A stretch of DNA of 26,255 nt, from positions 1 through 26,255 of the forward strand of contig JBGCFP010000104.1 in the NCBI GenBank assembly GCA_045107005.1. The letters run 5' to 3'. Made by a program: the position numbers and the translations under genes. How positions within the stretch are numbered: position 1 is the stretch's first letter; every line of letters starts with the position of its first letter. The stretch comes from JBCCMA01 sp045107005. Lineage in GTDB: Bacteria > Pseudomonadota > Gammaproteobacteria > Steroidobacterales > JBCCMA01. A model generated the notes under the pieces. That model was not told the DNA's origin. It worked only from the letters and a program-made list of their open reading frames with translations, and ran no database searches. Below, piece by piece: positions 1 to 8,169 of this stretch.

Positions 1-1016
1 AGCAGATACTCCGTCAGATCAACGAAAGCAGACAAGCGTAAAAAACACTCATACGAAAACAAACCGCCCCATATGAGATACATCAAAAAACCGATAGGAT
101 CGGTGGTGCCCGCTTCGATCGGCGTGTCGGGCAGCTCACCGCAAAGACCCCGAACCGGACCACCAAACAGCGTGCCACCGCAGTTGAAATCACCGAGTTC
201 CAGTCTCGATTGCGCCCGGCTTTCCGTTGCTTGCTCGAAGCGGTGATACGCGAGGTCCAAATCCCAGGTATCGTTCGGCGCAGCGACGAAAGACACGCTG
301 TACGAGTCGTTGTCCCATCCACCAATCGTGTCGTCCGTGCCGGGACTTACCCCAGCGTTAGCAGCCGGATGATCGTTATCCCAGTCACCGTCAAACTCTG
401 AAATGGCCGCACCAATTTTTATCGCCGCTTTGCCTGGACTAAGCGGAATACTGATCTCGGCGGAGATATCCTGTCGTCCATCAGAGCCGACGACCGCGCC
501 AACATCAGCAAAGAACTCCTCGAGATCGGCCTTGCGCGTGACGTAGTTGATCGCGCCCATGAAGGCGTTGACACCGTACAAGGCGCTTTGCGGTCCTTTC
601 ACCACTTCGACGCGCTGCATATCGATGGTACCGACATCCACGGCGTACTGGCGCGGAATATAAACGCCGTCGATAAACGTCGAAACGTTTTGCTCCAGCT
701 GATCAACCGAGAACTGACTCGCTCCACGAATCACTGGCGTTCCGAAACCACCGTTTGAGAAATCTTCATACGTGAGACCCGGCGTCATCAGCGCGACGTC
801 TTCCAGCTCCTCAATGCTGCGTGCTGCGATGTCCGCTGCCGAATACGCATTGATCGACAGCGATACGTCTTGCAACGACTCTTCCGTCTTGCGCGCCGTC
901 ACCACAACTTCTTCAAGCCTCGTTTCGGATTGCGCGTACACGGGCATCGCCACGCTGAGCGCAACCGCCAGCGCAATTGCCCTTGGTGCAAGTTGCTCGG
1001 CTAAATCGTTGTTCAT
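1..1016 (-). CDS. TonB-dependent receptor, N-terminal part (cut by left window edge)
   Basis: Outer-membrane active transporter; about 338 codons are present and the barrel C-terminus lies outside the window. The protein starts MNNDLAEQ and has a hydrophobic signal peptide ending near 'MPVYAQ'. A TonB-box-like 'EEVVVTARK' follows, then a plug domain with 'VIRGAS', 'VEVVKGPQSALYG' and 'AINYVTRK', all typical of the family. The first barrel strands follow. The substrate cannot be read from sequence, but the gene sits just downstream of a nine-gene metabolic operon on the same strand, separated from it by a terminator. It carries the same 30-bp upstream element found before methyltransferase copy B, so it probably imports the substrate of this locus. 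The last 30 or so codons (bases 1-90) are AT-rich and encode an unusually hydrophobic stretch. The family call is firm; the substrate is unknown. Confidence 0.93.
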   Translation of the reverse strand, partial: MNNDLAEQLAPRAIALAVALSVAMPVYAQSETRLEEVVVTARKTEESLQDVSLSINAYSAADIAARSIEELEDVALMTPGLTYEDFSNGGFGTPVIRGASQFSVDQLEQNVSTFIDGVYIPRQYAVDVGTIDMQRVEVVKGPQSALYGVNAFMGAINYVTRKADLEEFFADVGAVVGSDGRQDISAEISIPLSPGKAAIKIGAAISEFDGDWDNDHPAANAGVSPGTDDTIGGWDNDSYSVSFVAAPNDTWDLDLAYHRFEQATESRAQSRLELGDFNCGGTLFGGPVRGLCGELPDTPIEAGTTDPIGFLMYLIWGGLFSYECFLRLSAFVDLTEYL

Positions 1017-1153
1017 TGTGGCGCCCCCAAAAATGTTGCGGATCGAAGCTTGCATCGAGTTCCTCGACCGCGATCGCCAGCTCGGCCGAAAACCAAATCG
1101 ATACAAAGCGTGTGAATGTTTTTTGACTATAGTTCACGCGATCATCGCGATTG

Positions 1154-1183
1154 ATTCAATTTGGCGAATACCGCTATCCACTA
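1154..1183 (-). promoter_or_regulatory. Conserved 30-bp regulatory element, copy 1 (upstream of TonB receptor)
   Basis: Read toward the receptor, the core is CGGTATTCGCCAAATTG. It matches positions 8909-8938 at 26 of 30 bases and lies about 140 bp before the receptor start. The right half contains ATTC-N8-GAAT, an inverted repeat that also fits the T-N11-A pattern of LysR-type sites. It may be an operator for the LysR regulator at 10696-11601; that pairing is an inference. Confidence 0.55.
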
Positions 1184-1200
1184 TCGGGATGGCGGCATGC

Positions 1201-1232
1201 AAAAAAGAAAACCCCGGTGGATGCCGGGGTTT
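1201..1232 (-). terminator. Intrinsic terminator of the nine-gene operon
   Basis: On the minus strand a stem AACCCCGG/CCGGGGTT with a six-base loop (CATCCA) is followed directly by TTTTCTTTTTT. This is a textbook rho-independent terminator. It lies about 35 bp after the stop of the calycin-like gene and separates that operon from the TonB receptor downstream. Confidence 0.85.
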
Positions 1233-1266
1233 AAGCAAGTTAGTGAAGGAAGTTCTGCAACGCCGG

Positions 1267-1758
1267 CTAGATATCGGGCGGCGTCATATTGCCCTCATAA
1301 CTCTTCCAGTCTTCGGTCACAAAGTGCTCATCGATCAGCGTTCGTTTGAGCAAACGCCCTCCTTTAAACCATTGCCAGACCCGCGATCGATACTTGCGAC
1401 AGTCGCTGTTCTGTATCATCTCGTAGAGATAGAGATCCGGCTCATTGTGGCGTGTCCAGTGCAACATTGTCGTGCGACCGAACGTATCCAGATCGACCTC
1501 AGCCGCCCAACCGTCAATGTGGGTATAGAACACCAGTCGATTGCCGTCTATGCGCGTTGGGAAGTCTTTGACTTCGGTCGTGCCGTCTGCCCAGTAGTAA
1601 TAGTTTGTCTGGTGGTAATTTTCCTCATCGGGAAAACGGCAGAGCAGTCTCGATCGATGCTCGTCAATCTTGTTGCCAGCGATATCGTAATAGCGATACC
1701 ACCCTTCCCAGACGCCTTCATTACTCGAAATAATGGGCATTCTCTCTTTTACCGACAT
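1267..1758 (-). CDS. Calycin-like (DUF3598-like) protein of unknown function
   Basis: 163 residues, last gene of the minus-strand operon, 52 bp after the SDR gene and directly before a terminator. There is no signal peptide or membrane segment, so it is probably cytoplasmic. It is rich in Trp and Tyr and in alternating polar/hydrophobic strands: 'GVWEGWYRYYD' near residue 15, 'NYYYWADG' near 52, 'GWAAEVDLD' near 83, and 'KRTLIDE' near 138. This pattern suggests a small antiparallel beta-barrel of the lipocalin/calycin type, a fold that binds hydrophobic small molecules. I place it with DUF3598-like proteins from memory of the pattern only. A role in binding or converting a pathway intermediate is inferred from the operon. 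Confidence 0.8.
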   Translation of the reverse strand: MSVKERMPIISSNEGVWEGWYRYYDIAGNKIDEHRSRLLCRFPDEENYHQTNYYYWADGTTEVKDFPTRIDGNRLVFYTHIDGWAAEVDLDTFGRTTMLHWTRHNEPDLYLYEMIQNSDCRKYRSRVWQWFKGGRLLKRTLIDEHFVTEDWKSYEGNMTPPDI

Positions 1759-1810
1759 GCAATATCACTCCTTAAAACGTTTTTCATGATGGCCAAATCG
1801 ACGTTACCGC

Positions 1811-2650
1811 TCAGTGATATTCCTCACCGCCCGACACGTTCATGTTCTCGCCCGTGATGTAATTCGCCTGCTCCGAGCACAAGAATGCACAAGCTTTCGC
1901 AATGTCTTCCTGCAGTCCCGGACGCCCAAGTGGGATGCGCGCTCGCATATCCGCCATGTACTTTTCATGACCCTTGCCGGTCACGTCTGAAAAGTGATCG
2001 TTCTGCCAGGCGCCCAGTCCGGTGGTCACGTGATTCGGACAGATCGCGTTAACGGTAATACCGTGCTCGCCGAACTCCATGGCGGCAACTCGCGTCAAAC
2101 CCACGACACCGTGTTTGGACGACGTGTAAGCGCTGGCATGCGCGAATCCCGACTTGGACGCCTGACTGCCGATGTTGACGATGCGACCGCCCTTGCCCTG
2201 CGCGACCATGCGGGTTGCGGCCGCCTTGATGCCGCAGAACACGCCGCGCAGGTTAACGCCAATCACCGCGTCCCATTGTTCTATCGGCATCTCGAGGATC
2301 GATTTCATCAGGTAACCAATGCCGGCGTTATTGACCCAGATATCCAAAGATCCGTAGGTGTCGGTCGCGAACTGCGCTACGGCGTCAACCTGATCTGGAT
2401 GCAACATGTTGCAGGCGATGCTGCTCGCCTCGCCGCCAGCTTCCCGGATGTCAGCCACAACCTGCTGCATGTCGCTGAGCGAGCCAATAGCGCCGTCGGG
2501 CATATGGTCGCCATCCGCTTGGCCGATATCGGTGACCACCACTTTCACACCTTCAAGCGCCAAACGTTTTGCCATGGCCTCACCAAGACCGCGGGGACGT
2601 CCGGCACCGGTGACGACGGCGACTTTGCCAGCCAAATCGGGATACATCAT
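1811..2650 (-). CDS. SDR-family NAD(P)-dependent oxidoreductase
   Basis: 279-residue classical short-chain dehydrogenase/reductase that would oxidise an alcohol or reduce a ketone on a pathway intermediate. The Rossmann signature is T14-G-A-G-R-P-R-G-L-G23. Asp41 at the end of the second strand favours NAD over NADP. NNAG lies at 107-110, and the catalytic residues are Ser162, Tyr175 and Lys179, with Asn133 completing the tetrad. The C-terminus has the usual 'ITGENMNVSGG'. The start is one of two adjacent ATG codons with GAGGAA upstream. It lies 33 bp after the NTF2-like gene, in the operon. The substrate is unknown; the family call is secure. Confidence 0.95.
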   Translation of the reverse strand: MMYPDLAGKVAVVTGAGRPRGLGEAMAKRLALEGVKVVVTDIGQADGDHMPDGAIGSLSDMQQVVADIREAGGEASSIACNMLHPDQVDAVAQFATDTYGSLDIWVNNAGIGYLMKSILEMPIEQWDAVIGVNLRGVFCGIKAAATRMVAQGKGGRIVNIGSQASKSGFAHASAYTSSKHGVVGLTRVAAMEFGEHGITVNAICPNHVTTGLGAWQNDHFSDVTGKGHEKYMADMRARIPLGRPGLQEDIAKACAFLCSEQANYITGENMNVSGGEEYH

Positions 2651-2683
2651 GGTTTGATTCCTCGCGAACGATTGGGTGGTTGC

Positions 2684-3091
2684 TTATTGCTCGGATCCGG
2701 CGTGAAAGCCGGCGTCGAGTTTGCCGCTGTTGTAAATGATGATCTCGCGAAACTTTCCGGCGTCGTCGAGCCGGAAAATATTGCAGTTTTTCATCGCTAT
2801 CGACTGACCGTCTTCCTCCTCGAGGCGCACGGTAAAGTAAGTGCAAATTGATCGACTCACCGGATCGGCGACGTGTGAAAAATCATGAAAGTGAATCACC
2901 TTGAAGGTGCCAAGAAAATCCTTGAAATGCATACCCAGCGCCTCGTGGCCACGGTAGACAAACGTAGCGGCCGGAAACCACATCAGGCAATCGGGCGCGA
3001 AAGTATCCATGACCACCTGCCATTCGTGATCGTTGCAACCGTGAAAATAGCGCTCGGAAATGTCGATCAAATCCTGCCTCGATGTCGTCAT
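2684..3091 (-). CDS. NTF2-like (SnoaL-type) protein
   Basis: 135 residues from the ATG at 3091, chosen because AAGGG lies eight bases upstream; longer in-frame starts lack a ribosome site and would run into the preceding gene. The pattern 'RYFHGCNDHEWQVVMDTFAPDC' near residues 14-35 followed by 'YRGHEALGMHFKDFL' and 'FRLDDAGKFREIIIY' is typical of the cone-shaped alpha+beta barrel NTF2-like/SnoaL superfamily. Its members include isomerases, cyclases, dehydratases and non-catalytic subunits, so the exact reaction cannot be named. It lies 50 bp after the MmgE/PrpD gene and 33 bp before the SDR gene, suggesting that it acts on the same small molecule. Confidence 0.85.
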   Translation of the reverse strand: MTTSRQDLIDISERYFHGCNDHEWQVVMDTFAPDCLMWFPAATFVYRGHEALGMHFKDFLGTFKVIHFHDFSHVADPVSRSICTYFTVRLEEEDGQSIAMKNCNIFRLDDAGKFREIIIYNSGKLDAGFHAGSEQ

Positions 3092-3141
3092 TGTGTCGCC
3101 CTTGTTCGTGCTGTCCATTGGTTTTGACGTCGGCTCACCGC

Positions 3142-4518
3142 TTAGCACAAGTGATCCAGCAGTTCCCCGACATCCTCGAGCGTTGCCAGCGCGTTGCACT
3201 TGTCGATGAATGGCTCGGCTTCGACCGCGGATTCGCCTAACGCAAAACATCGGCGGACCTTGTCTTCGCGCTGCTGTCTGGTCAGTGGATTGTCGGGCGA
3301 ACCCAGCGGAGCCGGACAAGCGCTGCGCAGACGGCGACCATCCGCAAACTCGATTTCCATTGTCTGCGGCCCCAGTGCGTTCTTGTCCTGGTTACCGTCA
3401 TCGCGAATGTGCACCCGCTGGCCCAGTCTCTGGATTTGCGGATCGCTAAAACGACTCGCATCAAAATGGCGCGGATCGATGTCGTCGTGCAGCAGCATCA
3501 ACGGCACGATAAAGCGCAGGCATAGCCGCGCGTAGGAAGGGCTCATGTCATCGGACGCCGGACGCCCTACCAACATCATGATCAGCGGCGGTACATCAAT
3601 GGTGATGCGCGTAATGGCTTGCGCCTCAAACGCGTGTTCGGCGCGCAGCTGCCGAATCATCGTCAGCGCCGCTTGCGTCGCGCGCCCTGCGGGATAAGGC
3701 TTGTGCGCCATTTGCGTGATTTTGAAGGGCTTGCCCAACTCACCGAGCAGCTTATCGATGCGCCCGCCAGATTCGAACAGCTTGAAATAGCCGAACTGGC
3801 CGTCCACAAAATCGATGGGACCGGTCATACCGGCGTCAACCATATCCACGCACAGGTGCGCCATGCGTGCTGCATTGCCAATTTGCATGGGCAACGCCAT
3901 GGATCCTTCCCAGTGGGCCTGCATCGTGCCGGCGGTTTGAGCGTGGGCCAGACCCAGCGTGTGGATCATTTTTTGCTGGTCGTAGCCACGCAGGCGCGCC
4001 ATGCCCGCCGCCGCGCCCATGCCGCCAGCAGCCGAAGGCCGAAAAAACCTTGGGCTGGCTGATGTGTCGCCACCAAAAAACACCGCGACTTCCACCGCGA
4101 CGATGAGTGCCACAATAAGCGCTTTGCCACTGATCTGACGGTCACCAACTTCAGCCGACATCGCGCCCATCGGCGCGCACAACGCGATTACAACGGAAAG
4201 CTCGTGCAGACCATCCCATTCCAGCGCATGAATCTGCATGCCGTTCACAAACGCGGCGGACGGCCGAGCGAGTTCAACCCCGGGGCGTCCAATGACGCGC
4301 GTTGAGCCCTCACCCCAGTTTGTGGCGGCCGCCAGTGCTTGCGCGGTCGCGCCGTAGGTGACGCCGGCAAGGCCGACCGCCAGACTGTCCATGATAAAAA
4401 TCTGCGCCGCGCAAATGGCTTCCGCCGGCAGGTCGTCATACGTTACGCCCGCCGCGAACTCGGTCAACGCATCCACCGTCTCAAACCGCTGGATTCGATT
4501 CGCCAGCGCCTCAGTCAT
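3142..4518 (-). CDS. MmgE/PrpD-family protein
   Basis: 458 residues, the usual length for the family that includes 2-methylcitrate dehydratase, cis-aconitate decarboxylase and iminodisuccinate epimerase. It shows 'FIMDSLAVGLAG' (41-52), the glycine-rich central segment 'PSAAGGMGAAAGMARLRGYD' (161-180), 'PMQIGNAARMAHL' (210-222) and 'KPYPAGRATQAAL' (273-285). The family's active-site segment, normally HA-x-D-F-D-D-x-H, reads HALEWDGLHE (97-106), so two acidic positions differ. It may therefore act on a substrate other than methylcitrate. Its ATG overlaps the stop of the small helical protein gene by eight bases, implying translational coupling. No other propionate genes are nearby, so PrpD itself is unlikely. 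Confidence 0.92.
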   Translation of the reverse strand: MTEALANRIQRFETVDALTEFAAGVTYDDLPAEAICAAQIFIMDSLAVGLAGVTYGATAQALAAATNWGEGSTRVIGRPGVELARPSAAFVNGMQIHALEWDGLHELSVVIALCAPMGAMSAEVGDRQISGKALIVALIVAVEVAVFFGGDTSASPRFFRPSAAGGMGAAAGMARLRGYDQQKMIHTLGLAHAQTAGTMQAHWEGSMALPMQIGNAARMAHLCVDMVDAGMTGPIDFVDGQFGYFKLFESGGRIDKLLGELGKPFKITQMAHKPYPAGRATQAALTMIRQLRAEHAFEAQAITRITIDVPPLIMMLVGRPASDDMSPSYARLCLRFIVPLMLLHDDIDPRHFDASRFSDPQIQRLGQRVHIRDDGNQDKNALGPQTMEIEFADGRRLRSACPAPLGSPDNPLTRQQREDKVRRCFALGESAVEAEPFIDKCNALATLEDVGELLDHLC

Positions 4519-4921
4519 CGCCAGCCTTCAGTCCAGGCGTCGCGCCCAGGTGCTCCGCCAGTTCATCCATGCTCGGGTCGTGCTGCGCTGCCATTGCCTC
4601 GACCTGCTGCTGCAGCGGCCGCAAGACGCGGGCGCAATATTCAACCTGCGCTCGTTGACGTTCTTCCCCTGCGGCTGCGTCCGGCACGTATTGGTTCACA
4701 TCGTCGACACCCAGTGCACCCTTGCTGACCAACAATCGCTCCAGCGTATCGATCCGTTCGCGCGCAGCGGCAAGCTCGGCCATCAGCGCCATGCAAATGG
4801 CATAGCTCTGCTCGGTCATCGGATCGGTAAAGTAGCCAGGTCGCTTGCCTTGAGGCTTGGCATTGGCAAGCTGCGCAATCTGCGCAGCACTCAGTTCGCC
4901 TTTCATTTTGTTGTCTTTCAT
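4511..4921 (-). CDS. Small helical 'GKRP' protein, partner of methyltransferase A
   Basis: 136 residues from ATG 4921, seven bases after the methyltransferase stop; ATG 4906 is an alternative start. I do not recognise a named family. It is largely predicted helix, with 'GKRPGYFTDP' near residues 25-34, the heptad-like 'ARERIDTLERLL' near 53-64 (probable coiled coil), 'QYVPD' near 76-80 and 'EER' shortly after. The same four landmarks occur in the same order in the protein at 10328-10666, which also directly follows a homologous methyltransferase. There is no signal peptide or membrane segment. The strict pairing suggests a regulatory, scaffold or substrate-presenting subunit of the methyltransferase; this is inference. 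Confidence 0.85.
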   Translation of the reverse strand: MKDNKMKGELSAAQIAQLANAKPQGKRPGYFTDPMTEQSYAICMALMAELAAARERIDTLERLLVSKGALGVDDVNQYVPDAAAGEERQRAQVEYCARVLRPLQQQVEAMAAQHDPSMDELAEHLGATPGLKAGDD

Positions 4922-4928
4922 TGTTTGT

Positions 4929-6158
4929 TCACGCCACGGAGCGCCACGCGCCATACGCAAACCACACCGCTTCTCGCCCGAAATCCTGGCCGCCCTGCTC
5001 GTCCGCCGACTCCGCTTTCCCGACTCTTGGCGCCGTCATGTGAGCGTGAAAGAGGTTCTCAGCGTCAAAACCGGTGGCGACCAGCGCGGCGTCAAGGTCT
5101 GTCGCGTGCATGGCCGTCCAAAACGGTTCGCTGTTGTTGTAAGCATCCCAGTCTCGCAAGAACTGCTCGAACACAGGCATCGCCTCGTCATACTGCGGTT
5201 GTTCCAGATGCAAGGTCAGCCCACCCGGTTTCAGAACTCTACGGCATTCTTTCAAGATGGCCGGCAGCGCCTGCGCGGACAGCTCGTGTAAAAAGATGCT
5301 GGTCTGCACCCAGTCAAACTGCTCATCGGCGAAGCCAGACAGATCTTCGCCGGACATCTGGACGAATCGTATGTTATCGACCCCAAGACTCTTCGCACGA
5401 GCATGGGCGTATCGCAGCATCGGCGCAGACACATCAATCGCCGTTATCTGTGCTTCTGGAAACGCCTGCGCGATCGGCACGATGCTGTGCCCGGCGGCGC
5501 AGCCAATATCCAGTATCTGCGCAGGTCGAAAACGCGGCTGACGCTGATCGCTTGCACGCTTGACCCAATTGGCAATGGATTGTCCCGCCGCGTCGTTCAA
5601 CGGCCCGACGGTGCCGCCCGTGGTCACAAAGAAACCAAGATCGTAGTTGGCAGCCGGACTGACATCACCGTCAACCAGTTCCCGGTGGTAGCTGCCGGGC
5701 ATACAGTGATGATCAACGTTGGCGAGATACGCGGGAATCTCCACGGCGGCGTCCAACTGCAAATTTGTGTCGTCCGTGTTGAGCGCACGAGCGCGCGCGG
5801 CCAGATCACCAAGCTGTCGCAACACAACCGCCGCCCCCGTCTGCTGACGAATTTCCATCAGGTTACGCCGCGTCGCACTCCACATGTTGTGAAACGCGTT
5901 GGCGTTCATGGCGCGTCGGACTTCGTGCCGATTTTTTGGGGCTCGCCCGTGATGCGATTCAAACGCGGGCAATACCTGCGTTTCGTAGGCAAGCCTGTTG
6001 CCGTGCGTGAGGGTCGCCGCCACAACGCGATTGCAAGCCGCGACGAAATTTAAGCGTGCGCGCTCGTCATGGTTTAAGGCGGGATAGACACCATGTGTCT
6101 GCGCCGCGGTAACAGGTGCCGGTATGTCGAAATCGTCCGGCTCTGGTTTCTTGGTCAA
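4929..6158 (-). CDS. Class I SAM-dependent methyltransferase, copy A
   Basis: 409 residues. The C-terminal half is a Rossmann methyltransferase: motif I ILDIGCAAGHS (215-225), acidic D242 ending strand 2, 'FDWVQTSIFLHEL' (281-293) and LKPGG (309-313). The N-terminal 200 residues are mostly helical and do not match a domain I can name. They contain 'LPAFESHHGRAPKN' (63-76) and 'DHHCMPGSY' (149-157), and 'EPFWTAM' (344-350) follows the SAM fold. All these landmarks recur in copy B at 9099-10328, which has exactly the same length. It follows the VOC gene by 18 bp and precedes its small partner by 7 bp. The methyl acceptor is unknown. Confidence 0.93.
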   Translation of the reverse strand: MTKKPEPDDFDIPAPVTAAQTHGVYPALNHDERARLNFVAACNRVVAATLTHGNRLAYETQVLPAFESHHGRAPKNRHEVRRAMNANAFHNMWSATRRNLMEIRQQTGAAVVLRQLGDLAARARALNTDDTNLQLDAAVEIPAYLANVDHHCMPGSYHRELVDGDVSPAANYDLGFFVTTGGTVGPLNDAAGQSIANWVKRASDQRQPRFRPAQILDIGCAAGHSIVPIAQAFPEAQITAIDVSAPMLRYAHARAKSLGVDNIRFVQMSGEDLSGFADEQFDWVQTSIFLHELSAQALPAILKECRRVLKPGGLTLHLEQPQYDEAMPVFEQFLRDWDAYNNSEPFWTAMHATDLDAALVATGFDAENLFHAHMTAPRVGKAESADEQGGQDFGREAVWFAYGAWRSVA

Positions 6159-6176
6159 CGTCGCTTCTCCCCTTAA

Positions 6177-7103
6177 CTAATGACTACGGCCAATCTCGAT
6201 CAACTCAATAAGCTCCGTTGAGGATCCCCGGATGACTTGCGTCTTGCGCCCGTCGTAAATGGTGCCGGGCGGTGCCACGGCCACCCCTGCTCCCATGTCA
6301 GCAAGCGGCAGCGCATCGATCTCATCCACATAAACAGACACGATGGCGTTACCGGCCGGCAACCAACCCGCCTGCTGTGAACGCGGCGGCGCCGAAGCGG
6401 GATACTCATCAATTTGGGCGAACGGCGTGCGTCCGCGTTGCACCATGGTGATGGTTTGCGTCGTGTCCGCCGGGAATGAGAATGCCCGATTGATCAAGCT
6501 GTAGCGCAGAGAGTGCGTCGCTGCCCGGTGCAAATCAAGACAGCGCACATAGTCCGCCACATCGCGCTCCCGGTTCGAGCTCGCGAGAACCACAATAAAG
6601 ATATCGCCGACGACATCAGTGGTTTTGGGCAGATCCGCGTCCTCGTCCGAATGGTTCACCTGATTCAGGAACAGGACTTCGCCATCGGGGCCAAAAACCT
6701 GCATCGGGATAAAACTGGTAAAGCCGTCGACCAGCTTTGGTGGACCGACAACCTCAAACCCGCTTCCGGCCAGCTCCTTGGCCAACGCGAACACATCGCG
6801 CACCGTCAACTCAAACGCATTCCATCCGATGCTCGTGGCCGGCACGTGGCTGTTGTACTGCGGACCTTCGATCAGGCGTAACGCGGTGTTGGTATCAGAT
6901 CCACCGTTCAGGATCGCATATCGGGCGCCCCGACTACGCGGAGCGCCCCAGGCGCGAGCCAGCTCATCGCTGACTTGCCCAACGTCAAGCACATGCTGAT
7001 GCAAAGCGTCCCGATACAACGCGAGCGACGCATCCAGATCGCGGACGGAGATCGTGCCGCACGCGATTCTCCCGTGTTGGACGCTCTGCATCGGGCAGGT
7101 CAC
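6177..7103 (-). CDS. VOC (glyoxalase/bleomycin-resistance/dioxygenase) superfamily protein
   Basis: Up to 308 residues with two VOC-type halves, roughly residues 13-150 and 160-305. The first begins 'ISVRDLDASLALYRDAL' and ends 'FGPDGEVLFLNQV', classic for the beta-alpha-beta-beta-beta module. The second ends 'IYDGRKTQVIRGSSTELIELIE'. Metal ligands cannot be assigned with confidence. Members isomerise or cleave small molecules with a divalent metal, or simply bind them. The first possible codon is GTG at 7103, only three bases after the DUF1838 stop; an ATG at 7091 is also possible. Neither has a strong ribosome site, which fits translational coupling. It lies in the operon just before the methyltransferase. 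Confidence 0.9.
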   Translation of the reverse strand: MTCPMQSVQHGRIACGTISVRDLDASLALYRDALHQHVLDVGQVSDELARAWGAPRSRGARYAILNGGSDTNTALRLIEGPQYNSHVPATSIGWNAFELTVRDVFALAKELAGSGFEVVGPPKLVDGFTSFIPMQVFGPDGEVLFLNQVNHSDEDADLPKTTDVVGDIFIVVLASSNRERDVADYVRCLDLHRAATHSLRYSLINRAFSFPADTTQTITMVQRGRTPFAQIDEYPASAPPRSQQAGWLPAGNAIVSVYVDEIDALPLADMGAGVAVAPPGTIYDGRKTQVIRGSSTELIELIEIGRSH

Positions 7104-7106
7104 GCT

Positions 7107-8129
7107 CTATTTTTTAGCCGGCGCAGGCGTCTGCTCATTCGCGTAGTGCTCGAGGCTCGACCAGCTCGGCTCTACCCATTCCGTCGGCGCCTCAAAAAAG
7201 GTCGGGTGATGCTTTTCGGCATACGCCCGCACTTGCGGCGACATCACGTCCATGTTGTCGTAGCAGCCTTGTATGCAGTTGTAGAAAGCATGCCCTTCGG
7301 CCTGCCCCATGAGCATCCACGGCAGCCACGGCGTGATTCGATTCCAGGAGCCGGAGAACAGCAAACTGGTGACCTCCGGGTTGGCAAGATCGTCGCGGTC
7401 GAAGACGTAGGTAAACAGTTCCGACACTCGGTTCATGGTGCCCGACGATTCCCGCGGCCACTTGTCGGGTTGCAACGCATTTCGATAGAAAAGATGCACG
7501 TTGGACTGCAGCATCACCTGGTTGTTGCCCACCTCAACCCACGGCAGAAGCATGGGAATGTCGGGAATCTTGGCTGCGTTCAAACCACCGTAGGACGGCG
7601 GCTTCGGATAAAAAGGCCCGATCTTGAAATTGAACGGATCATTGGCAATGTGGACCACTTTGACGGTTTCATCGAGATAAGGGTTATGCCACTCCTCGAG
7701 CACCTCACCGGTTTTGAGATCGGTGTAGTAACCCACCTCACGCAGCAGTTTTTCGTATACGCCTTTGCCGGTGTCTTTGAGACGGGCGAACGAAAAACCC
7801 TCAAAGCCGACCAGCTCGCGATTCTTCTCGCCGGGCTTGACACCCATCACCTTACCGCGATACCAGCCAAACTTTTGCTTGCCAAAATCGAGGTCTCCCA
7901 TGATGCGTCCCAGTGCATCGCGATTCCAATAGTTGTCGCCATATTTGAGCGTGGAGTAATCGACCGCATTGCTTGCCTCCAGTCCCTTGGCGCTGGTCAA
8001 CGCGGCGGCTTGCGCCGCGCCCAACCCGACCACGCCGCCACCGAGCAGCTTGGCTGCGTTTTGTAGGAAATCACGGCGCGGTGTAGTCATTTCTTCTCTC
8101 TCAGTCTCTGTTTTTTTGCTCACGGTCAT
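7107..8129 (-). CDS. DUF1838-family Tat-exported protein
   Basis: 340 residues from ATG 8129, which has AGGAAAG upstream; ATG 8090 (MTTPRRD) also has a purine-rich site and is equally possible. A twin-arginine signal 'TPRRDFLQNAAKLLGG' is followed by a hydrophobic region and Ala-rich cleavage zone, so the protein is expected to be folded before export to the periplasm. The body has 'YNCIQGCYDNMDVMSPQVR' near 282-300 and many conserved Trp/Pro segments typical of DUF1838, whose function is unknown. It is the second gene of the operon, 40 bp after the truncated M24 gene, which is also Tat-tagged. Together they suggest a periplasmic step before or after transport. Confidence 0.88.
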   Translation of the reverse strand: MTVSKKTETEREEMTTPRRDFLQNAAKLLGGGVVGLGAAQAAALTSAKGLEASNAVDYSTLKYGDNYWNRDALGRIMGDLDFGKQKFGWYRGKVMGVKPGEKNRELVGFEGFSFARLKDTGKGVYEKLLREVGYYTDLKTGEVLEEWHNPYLDETVKVVHIANDPFNFKIGPFYPKPPSYGGLNAAKIPDIPMLLPWVEVGNNQVMLQSNVHLFYRNALQPDKWPRESSGTMNRVSELFTYVFDRDDLANPEVTSLLFSGSWNRITPWLPWMLMGQAEGHAFYNCIQGCYDNMDVMSPQVRAYAEKHHPTFFEAPTEWVEPSWSSLEHYANEQTPAPAKK

Positions 8130-8169
8130 TCCTCTTTCCTGCTTTTCGAAACGTCACTCTAAAGAACAA

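Noticed and set aside
772..1857. Long plus-strand open frame of 361 codons
   Set aside because: It runs antisense to the TonB receptor start, the terminator and the calycin-like gene, has no domain pattern and would ignore a strong opposite-strand operon.
3092..3319. Upstream extension of the NTF2-like gene to 211 codons
   Set aside because: The extension overlaps the 3' end of the MmgE/PrpD gene in another frame and lacks a ribosome site, whereas ATG 3091 has one.
6975..8066. Plus-strand open frame of 363 codons
   Set aside because: Antisense shadow of the DUF1838 gene, a product of high GC; no ribosome site or domain.
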